A DNA stretch of 27,071 bases from an uncultured Clostridia bacterium. Its GTDB lineage: Bacteria > Bacillota > Clostridia > Christensenellales > Borkfalkiaceae. The stretch is taken from assembly GCA_947090365.1 (NCBI GenBank), contig CAMUNT010000010.1, forward strand, positions 1 to 27,071, written 5' to 3'. Shown here in pieces: positions 21,893 to 27,071 of the stretch. The notes below the pieces were generated by a model. The model was not told where the DNA came from. It saw only the letters and a list, made by a program, of their open reading frames with translations, and did no database searches. How positions within the stretch are numbered: the first letter of the stretch is position 1; the number at the start of each line of letters is the position of its first letter. Made by a program: the position numbers and the translations under genes.

Positions 21893-22363
21893 TTAATTTA
21901 TCCTGACGATTTTTTGTGTGAATTTACCTTCGTTTACAACGAGGTAGAGGTAGCTTTTTTCCGCATAGCGGGAGAGCGTGCCGGGGTTTAAAAGGGTAAC
22001 TCCGTCTATCTCGCTTTCGCGCGCGTCGTGCGTGTGACCGTATAACGCGATACGGCAGTCAAGCTCCTTCGCTCTTTGCGCAAGCTTATGAAGGGTAGTC
22101 TTGACCGAATACAAATGCCCGTGGCAGGCAAGTATCTTAACGCCCTCGATATTCAGAATTTTTTCGTTTTCCCCGCAGGCGAATATTTCGCAGTTGCCGT
22201 TTAAAACGTGCGTTTTATGCGGGTATTTTCCGAGGATATAGTTTCCGTCGGAGGACGTATCGCCCAGGTGAATTATAAGGTCGCTTTCGGAAAATATTCC
22301 GTCAAGCCCGTCTATAGTACGCCTGTTTCCGTGGCTGTCCGAAACTACCGTAATTTTAGTCAT
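21893..22363 (-). CDS. YfcE/MJ0936-type metallophosphoesterase
   Basis: A 156-residue phosphodiesterase. Metal ligands are visible as DSHGN near the start, HLGDT, GNCE (family GNCD/H), CHGH and YGHTHDA near the C-terminus. This is the compact YfcE class that cleaves small phosphodiesters with Mn-type metals; the natural substrate is uncertain. It overlaps the RdgB gene by four bases, a pairing common in Bacillota. Confidence 0.93.
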   Translation of the reverse strand: MTKITVVSDSHGNRRTIDGLDGIFSESDLIIHLGDTSSDGNYILGKYPHKTHVLNGNCEIFACGENEKILNIEGVKILACHGHLYSVKTTLHKLAQRAKELDCRIALYGHTHDARESEIDGVTLLNPGTLSRYAEKSYLYLVVNEGKFTQKIVRIN

Positions 22364-22929
22364 AATTTACTTTTTAAATCGCAAAGAGCACGGAAGCGGT
22401 GCGAAACCTTGTTTTTCTCCTCCGCGGTTGCAAGGCCGAAGCTTTTTTTTAGATCGTTGCAATAAAATATGCTGTCGTATCCGAATCCGTTTTTGCCCGT
22501 TTCCGCGCGGAGTATTGTTCCCTCGCATTCTCCCTCGCCGTAAACGGTTTTTCCGTCGGGGAAGTACAGGCACACCGCGCTTTTGAAGCGCGCTGAACGG
22601 TTAGTCGCGTTTTTAAGATTTTTCAAAAGCAAAGTTCTGTTCGCCTTATCGTCCCCGCCCGAATAGCGTGCGGAGTAGACGGAGGGAGCCCCGCCCAGCG
22701 CGTCTACGCACAGTCCTGAATCGTCCGCAAGCGCGGGCGTGCCGAAAAGCTCTGCAATAAATTTTGCTTTTATAAGCGCGTTTTCCTTAAAGGTCGAGCC
22801 CGTTTCGTCTATTTCGCCGCTAAAGCCCATATCGCGCATCGAAACAAGCTCGAAATCAGTTAAAATTTCTGCAATTTCTTCGATTTTATGCGCATTTCCG
22901 CTTGCAACGGTTATTTTGATTTTTTCCAT
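22360..22929 (-). CDS. rdgB: XTP/dITP diphosphatase (nucleotide pool sanitising)
   Basis: A 189-residue RdgB/HAM1 enzyme that removes XTP and dITP before they enter DNA. Motifs are ASGNAHKIEE at the N-terminus, ADDSGLCVDALGGAPSVYSARYSG, GYDSIF and SHRFRA near the end. The length is standard. Its promoter is at 22941-22969 and the -10 box ends only about 12 bases before the ATG, so the leader is very short. It is the first gene of the operon with the phosphodiesterase and a membrane protein. Confidence 0.95.
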   Translation of the reverse strand: MEKIKITVASGNAHKIEEIAEILTDFELVSMRDMGFSGEIDETGSTFKENALIKAKFIAELFGTPALADDSGLCVDALGGAPSVYSARYSGGDDKANRTLLLKNLKNATNRSARFKSAVCLYFPDGKTVYGEGECEGTILRAETGKNGFGYDSIFYCNDLKKSFGLATAEEKNKVSHRFRALCDLKSKL

Positions 22930-22940
22930 AAAGCTTACTC

Positions 22941-22969
22941 ATTATATAGTAAGAATAGGAAAAAGTAAA
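22941..22969 (-). promoter_or_regulatory. Promoter of the rdgB operon
   Basis: On the minus strand: TTTACT (22969-22964), a 17-base spacer and TATAAT (22946-22941). The predicted mRNA has only about five bases before the ATG. Confidence 0.65.
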
Positions 22970-22979
22970 GTAAATAGCG

Positions 22980-23471
22980 TTACCACTTTAAATTATGGAG
23001 TTGTCCTTCCGTTTTAAATCCTGCAAAGTTCTGCTGTCTTAAACCCTCGTAGACGGCTATTGCAACCGAATTAGAAAGGTTTAAACTGCGCGTTTCGCCT
23101 ATCATAGGTATACGCAGACAGGTCTGTTTGTTCTTTAAAAGCAGCTCCTCGGGCAAGCCCTTGGTTTCCTTGCCGAACACGAGGAAGTCGCCCTTTCCGA
23201 AATTGACGTCGCTGTGGCGGTTCAGCCCTTTCGTCGTGAAATACCAGAAGCGGGAGGAGGGGTATTTTTCTTTCAGCTTTTCAAACCCGTCGTAATAAAA
23301 TATTTCGACCTCGTCCCAGTAATCCAGCCCCGCGCGCTTCAAATATCTGTCCGATATTTCAAACCCCAAGGGGCGCACGAGATGCAGTCTGCACCCAGTC
23401 GCGTGGCAGGTTCTTACTATATTTCCCGTATTCTGCGGAATTTCGGGTTCAACCAAAACTATATTAAACAT
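22980..23471 (-). CDS. trmL: tRNA (cytidine/uridine-34 2'-O) methyltransferase
   Basis: A 163-residue SPOUT enzyme that methylates the ribose of wobble base 34 in leucine tRNAs. It begins with MFNIVLVEPEIPQNTGNIVRTC, shown here as the first residues MFNIVLVEP and EIPQNTGN, which define TrmL. It also has FGKETKGLPEE and IPM...RSLNLSNSVAIAVYE, the SAM-binding knot. The start at 23471 is preferred because GAGG lies just upstream and family members begin with this Met; a GTG at 23483 would add four residues. It is a single gene with its own promoter. Confidence 0.94.
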   Translation of the reverse strand: MFNIVLVEPEIPQNTGNIVRTCHATGCRLHLVRPLGFEISDRYLKRAGLDYWDEVEIFYYDGFEKLKEKYPSSRFWYFTTKGLNRHSDVNFGKGDFLVFGKETKGLPEELLLKNKQTCLRIPMIGETRSLNLSNSVAIAVYEGLRQQNFAGFKTEGQLHNLKW

Positions 23472-23519
23472 AAATTTCCTCACGATAATTTACGGCTGTT
23501 CTGCACCGCTGACAGTTAT

Positions 23520-23548
23520 ATTCTAAAATAAAATAGATATAATTGCAA
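23520..23548 (-). promoter_or_regulatory. Promoter of trmL
   Basis: On the minus strand: TTGCAA (23548-23543), a 17-base spacer and TAGAAT (23525-23520). Confidence 0.6.
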
Positions 23549-23557
23549 ACGATTTAT

Positions 23558-23586
23558 TTGACAGCAAATTAAAAAATTGTTAAAAT
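23558..23586 (+). promoter_or_regulatory. Promoter of the Na/Pi cotransporter
   Basis: TTGACA (23558-23563), exactly 17 bases, TAAAAT (23581-23586). It is divergent from the trmL promoter a few bases away. Confidence 0.85.
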
Positions 23587-23618
23587 TTAATCGTAAAAAT
23601 TTTCAGTCGGAGAAGCGT

Positions 23619-25361
23619 ATGGCAAATTCCCTGCTTGCATTGTCGGCAGGTGACGTATTAACTGTTTTCAACAGCCTGTTTTTCGTGCTCGGCGGAATAA
23701 CGGTATTTATGATCGGTATGAATATGATGGGTCATAATATCGAGAAGTCGGCCGGCAGTCAGATAAGACGGCTGATGGGCAAGGCGACGGTAAACCGCTT
23801 TGCAGGCGTCGGTACCGGCGTCGCCGTTACGGCGCTTGTGAACAGCTCGTCCGCGACTACCGTTATGATAGTCGGTTTCGTAAACGTCGGGCTTATGACG
23901 CTGACGCAGGCGGCTTCGGTTATAATGGGCGCAAATATCGGCACTACGATTTCCGCGTTTATAATGGCGCTGTCTTCGGCGGGCGATACGCAGCTTTCCG
24001 TTGCTTCTCTGTTCGCTCTCGTTTCGTTTATAGGCTTCGTATTTACGATAGTCGGCAAAAGCGAAAAGCTTAAACAGCTCGGCTGTATTTTGGAAGGGCT
24101 GGGTCTGATATTCATAGGGCTTAACGTAATGTCACGCGCGGTGTCCGACCTCGTAAATTCCCAAAACATCGGCTCGTCGATAGAAAATCTTTTCAAAAGC
24201 TTAGGCAACGGAAGCAGTACGCTTAGCTGGGAAATTATCGTACTTTTTATTCTCGGTGCGCTTTTAACCGCGCTTATGCAGTCGTCGGGCGCACTTACGG
24301 CAATAGTCATTTCCCTTGCGGGCTCGGGCTTAATATCCCTTCAAATGGCAATGTGCATAATTCTGGGTACTAACGTCGGCACCTGCTTTACGTCGGTGCT
24401 TTCGTCTATGGGTGCAAGCACAAACGCCAAGCGTACGGCTGTAATCCACCTTTTATTCAACGTTGCGGGCTCGTTTGTGTTTATGTTCCCCGTTGCGTTT
24501 GCGGGTAATAATATAGCGCGGTTTTTCGATGGGTTCATAGCCGATACGGAGTGGCAGATTGCTCTTTTCCATATGGTTTTCAACCTCGTAACGACCGCAA
24601 TGCTTCTGCCGTTTATCAAATACCTTGTAAAGCTTTCCTGTATTCTCGTGCGCGACAAAAGCGAAAAGAATACGGTTGAAGCCGAACCGCTTGACGTCCG
24701 TCTTTTAAAAACTCCGGCAATCGCCGTAGGTCAGGTAAGAAAACAGCTTCTCAAAATGAGTGAAGAGGCCTTTGCGAATTATAAGCGTTCGCTGGATATG
24801 CTGTTATCGGGCGACACGTCGCAAAAAGAGGAGTTCGCGGGAACGGAAGAGGGAATAAACGCGTTAAATAAAAAAATCGTAAACTATCTTATTCAGTTGT
24901 CTTTGCAGGAAATCTCCGAAACAGACGAAAAGAAAATATCTTCGTTTTTCCGCGTATCGTCGGATTTGGAAAGAATAGGCGATTACGCAGAAAATATAAT
25001 GGAATATTCCGAAAAGGCAAGTGAACTGAAACTTACTTTTTCCGAACACGCCAAGGCAGAAATTCTTGAAATGGATTTGCACATTACAAACCTTTACGGT
25101 CACGTAAGTAACGTTTTCAGGTACGGCGATTTAAGCTATATGCCTCAGGTAGAATTTGAAGAAAACGAAACCGACCGTATGAACAGGGTAATGCAGAAGT
25201 CCCATTTAAGGCGAATGAACGAAGGAAGTTGCTCACCCGAAACGGGCGCAATCTTTTTACAGCTTGCCGTGAATATGGAGCGCATAGGCGACCACCTTCA
25301 TAACATAGCTGATTCGGTGCTTTCCTACGGCCATAAGGCGGTAGCAAAGCAGGAAAAATAA
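23619..25361 (+). CDS. Na/Pi cotransporter with PhoU-like C-terminus
   Basis: A 580-residue NptA-type protein. The membrane part (about 1-350) has two inverted repeats, each with the transport motif: ALVNSSSATTV and TALMQSSGALTA, plus GANIGTT and GTNVGTC. The first repeat has Asn where Gln is common. The soluble C-terminus (about 370-570) is helical and PhoU-like, with two similar segments (RIGDYAENI and RIGDHLHNI). It imports phosphate with sodium or is a related transporter. The start at 23619 has GGAG six bases upstream; a TTG at 23577 lies within the promoter region and is unlikely. Confidence 0.92.
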   Translation: MANSLLALSAGDVLTVFNSLFFVLGGITVFMIGMNMMGHNIEKSAGSQIRRLMGKATVNRFAGVGTGVAVTALVNSSSATTVMIVGFVNVGLMTLTQAASVIMGANIGTTISAFIMALSSAGDTQLSVASLFALVSFIGFVFTIVGKSEKLKQLGCILEGLGLIFIGLNVMSRAVSDLVNSQNIGSSIENLFKSLGNGSSTLSWEIIVLFILGALLTALMQSSGALTAIVISLAGSGLISLQMAMCIILGTNVGTCFTSVLSSMGASTNAKRTAVIHLLFNVAGSFVFMFPVAFAGNNIARFFDGFIADTEWQIALFHMVFNLVTTAMLLPFIKYLVKLSCILVRDKSEKNTVEAEPLDVRLLKTPAIAVGQVRKQLLKMSEEAFANYKRSLDMLLSGDTSQKEEFAGTEEGINALNKKIVNYLIQLSLQEISETDEKKISSFFRVSSDLERIGDYAENIMEYSEKASELKLTFSEHAKAEILEMDLHITNLYGHVSNVFRYGDLSYMPQVEFEENETDRMNRVMQKSHLRRMNEGSCSPETGAIFLQLAVNMERIGDHLHNIADSVLSYGHKAVAKQEK

Positions 25362-25381
25362 ATCGTTTTTATTTAAAAATA

Positions 25382-25584
25382 AATTACGGCGCAAGCAAAA
25401 CCACGCTTTTGCGCAACGCAACCCAATTTGCGCAAGCCTGCGCCTCAGCGGGGTGAATGCCCGTAATTATATAATAAGAGAGCCCTAAATATTACGGGCA
25501 GAGGGGAAGCACCCCTCAAAACACGTAAAAATTAATTGTAAGCACATTCGTGCTTCGGTGCGACACTGCAATTAATTTTTCGTG
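25382..25584 (+). ncRNA. Candidate structured leader RNA, copy B
   Basis: Homologous to 7183-7363 and again placed directly before a gene. Helices: GCAAAA/TTTTGC near 25395-25411; GCCCGTAAT/ATTACGGGC (25459-25467 with 25491-25499); GAGGGG/CCCCTC (25501-25506 with 25512-25517); and a long helix CACG-AAAAATTAATTG / CAATTAATTTTTCGTG (25522-25538 with 25569-25584, one bulge) ending at AAGGAG. Several pairs differ from copy A on both strands. No clear promoter lies upstream, so it may be read from the cotransporter gene. Confidence 0.65.
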
Positions 25585-25597
25585 AAGGAGAAAAAAT

Positions 25598-26893
25598 ATG
25601 AAAAGAACTTATATAAGGAATTTAACCGAGGGCGAGTGCTGTATTAAAGGCTACGTCGAAACGATACGCGACAAAAAGATAATGTTTCTGGTTATCCGCG
25701 ACGTAACCGGCGCCGTTCAGGTAACGATTGTCAAGGACGAATGTCCCGAGGTTTACGAGGAAGCTAAAAAGCTTACCCCGCACAGCTTCGTGTCTGTCGA
25801 GGGGAAATGCGTTTTCTCCGAATACGTCAGAAACGGCGGTAAGGAAATTTATCCTTCCAAGCTTGAAATAATGAGCATTGCCGACGTTCTGCCTATCGCG
25901 CCCGATTCCGGCCCCGACCTTCGTATGGATTACCGCTGGATTGATTTGCGCGACGAAAAGAAAGTGTTTATGTTCAAAATTCAGTCCGCTTTCGAAAAAT
26001 ACGCAGTGGAATTTTTCGACGAAAACGGCTTTATTGAAATTCACACCCCCAAAATCACTACTATATCCTCCGAGGGCGGAAGCGAAGTGTTCGAAATGAA
26101 GTATTTCGACCAGAAGGCTTATCTTACGCAAAGCCCCCAGCTGTACAAGCAGATGTCTATGATGGCGGGCTTCGACAAGACTTACGAAATAGGCGAGCTT
26201 TTCCGTTCCAACCCCAGCTTTACGAACCGCCACGCAACCGAATTTACGTGTATCGACGTGGAAATTTCTTTCATAGACTCTCACCACGATGTAATGGACG
26301 TGGAAGAGGCGATGTTCAGATATATAATGAAAGGTATGAACGAGCAGTACGGGGAGGAGTATAAGAGAATTTTCGGCAAAGAAATGATAAAAATGGATTA
26401 CGAAATTCCCAGAATTCCTCTTTATGAAGCTTATAAAATATTAAAGGAAGAAATGAATTACGAGGTTCCCCGCGCGTTGAAGGGCGATTTGGACCCCGAC
26501 GGCGAAAAGCTTATCTGCGAGTATGCAAAGAAGAAATACGGCAGTGATTTTGTGTTCATTACAGACTTCCCCGTAAAAGCAAGGGCGTTCTACACGATGC
26601 ATAAAGAGGACGACCCCGAGCTTTCTAAAAGCTATGATCTTTTGTTCAAGGGCCTTGAAATTACCAGCGGAGCCCAGCGTGAACACAGATATGAAGAGTT
26701 GAAGAAAAATATTATAGAAAACGGCATAAATCCCGAAGATATGAAAGTTTATCTTGATTTCTTCCGCTACGGCGCGCCCACGCACGGCGGCTTCGGCTTG
26801 GGAATTGCAAGAACGCTTGCAAAGCTGTTCGATATGCCCAACGTCCGCGACGTAATCTTCATTTTCCGCGGCCCCAACCGTTTAACTCCGTAA
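25598..26893 (+). CDS. Archaeal-type aspartyl-tRNA synthetase (AspRS2, possibly non-discriminating)
   Basis: A 431-residue class II synthetase. An N-terminal OB-fold anticodon-binding domain (about 1-105) is followed by the catalytic core with SEGGSEVFEM, YLTQSPQLYKQ, motif 2 FRSNPSFTNRHATEF and motif 3 GGFGLGIARTLAKLF; it ends RGPNRLTP, like archaeal AspRS. The bacterial-type AspRS has a large GAD insertion and is about 590 residues; this lacks it. In Clostridia such second enzymes can charge both tRNA-Asp and tRNA-Asn, with an amidotransferase completing Asn. Which activity applies here is not shown. AAGGAG lies before the ATG, directly after the leader helix. Confidence 0.88.
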   Translation: MKRTYIRNLTEGECCIKGYVETIRDKKIMFLVIRDVTGAVQVTIVKDECPEVYEEAKKLTPHSFVSVEGKCVFSEYVRNGGKEIYPSKLEIMSIADVLPIAPDSGPDLRMDYRWIDLRDEKKVFMFKIQSAFEKYAVEFFDENGFIEIHTPKITTISSEGGSEVFEMKYFDQKAYLTQSPQLYKQMSMMAGFDKTYEIGELFRSNPSFTNRHATEFTCIDVEISFIDSHHDVMDVEEAMFRYIMKGMNEQYGEEYKRIFGKEMIKMDYEIPRIPLYEAYKILKEEMNYEVPRALKGDLDPDGEKLICEYAKKKYGSDFVFITDFPVKARAFYTMHKEDDPELSKSYDLLFKGLEITSGAQREHRYEELKKNIIENGINPEDMKVYLDFFRYGAPTHGGFGLGIARTLAKLFDMPNVRDVIFIFRGPNRLTP

Positions 26894-26907
26894 TTTTCGT
26901 AATTGAC

Positions 26908-26937
26908 GGCAGAGGTAAGCAATTGTTTACCTCTGCC
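26908..26937 (+). terminator. Intrinsic terminator after the AspRS gene
   Basis: GGCAGAGGTAA (26908-26918) pairs perfectly with TTACCTCTGCC (26927-26937); a T-rich stretch follows. Confidence 0.85.
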
Positions 26938-26980
26938 TGTTATCTTTTAAACATTTTATCATTAAATTATTTAAAATCGT

Positions 26981-27009
26981 TTGACGGAAAAGTTAAATAT
27001 ATATATAAT
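26981..27009 (+). promoter_or_regulatory. Promoter of tRNA-Pro
   Basis: TTGACG (26981-26986), exactly 17 bases, TATAAT (27004-27009). Transcription would start only a few bases before the tRNA. Confidence 0.85.
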
Positions 27010-27019
27010 ATAAGGAAAT

Positions 27020-27071
27020 TGAGGCGTAGCGCAGTTGGTAGCGCGTATGGTTCGGGACCATAAGGTCGTGG
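27020..27071 (+). tRNA. tRNA-Pro(CGG), 3' part beyond the window
   Basis: The acceptor strand TGAGGCG starts at 27020. The D arm (GCGC with GCGC) and anticodon arm TATGG-TTCGGGA-CCATA follow, giving anticodon CGG for codon CCG. The window ends in the T-stem region. The strong promoter just upstream supports a real gene. Confidence 0.88.

Overview
The window looks like chromosome from an anaerobic Bacillota (Clostridia-type) bacterium, probably an uncultured gut lineage. The evidence is Gram-positive style promoters and ribosome sites, a group-B-like [FeFe]-hydrogenase next to a thioredoxin-reductase-like flavoprotein that has lost its NADPH motif, a YtrA-type regulator with an ABC exporter, a WYL regulator, and an archaeal-type aspartyl-tRNA synthetase. 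Species cannot be named from the sequence alone.

Region 1-950: the start codon and ribosome site of a gene leaving the window to the left, then two near-palindromic 27-28 bp sites in inverted orientation around a promoter, then a small serine recombinase (255-869). This looks like a recombinase with its own paired sites and may be a promoter-inversion switch.

Region 954-4391 is the accessory part and the most interesting one. A tRNA-Leu(UAG) gene on the minus strand is cut in its anticodon loop. Its 3' half is at 954-1005 and its 5' half at 4350-4391, both ending in the same 11-bp core (GGATTCTAAGT). Joining the halves across one core gives a perfect 83-nt tRNA-Leu. The 3,355-bp insertion holds a tyrosine integrase lacking its N-terminus, 11-bp tandem repeats near both ends, two unfamiliar cargo genes (one with a possible PD-(D/E)XK nuclease motif, one behind a structured leader with a terminator), and a complete second tRNA-Leu(UAG) at 4124-4206. 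That second tRNA lies in the same direction downstream of the orphaned host tRNA promoter (4440-4468). The element appears to break an important tRNA and supply a substitute whose anticodon region no longer matches the att core.

Region 4480-9907: a YcxB-like membrane protein; a GntR/YtrA regulator, ABC ATPase and permease operon with an operator over its promoter; a [FeFe]-hydrogenase with a ~200-nt structured leader; and a ferredoxin-type thioredoxin reductase-like flavoprotein followed by a GC-rich folded segment and a terminator.

Region 9909-17730 is one long plus-strand operon: prmA, rsmE, mtaB, a PrsW-like protease, a HIT protein, an aldose-1-epimerase-like protein, a small membrane protein and cardiolipin synthase, mostly overlapping by a few bases. 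Region 17795-23548 is mainly minus strand: a WYL regulator, a small plus-strand ORF, phosphoglucomutase, a three-gene rdgB / phosphodiesterase / membrane protein operon, and trmL. Region 23558-27071 holds a Na/Pi cotransporter, a second copy of the structured leader in front of the archaeal-type AspRS, and the start of a tRNA-Pro(CGG). The two leader copies show paired base changes in their helices, which supports a real RNA structure.
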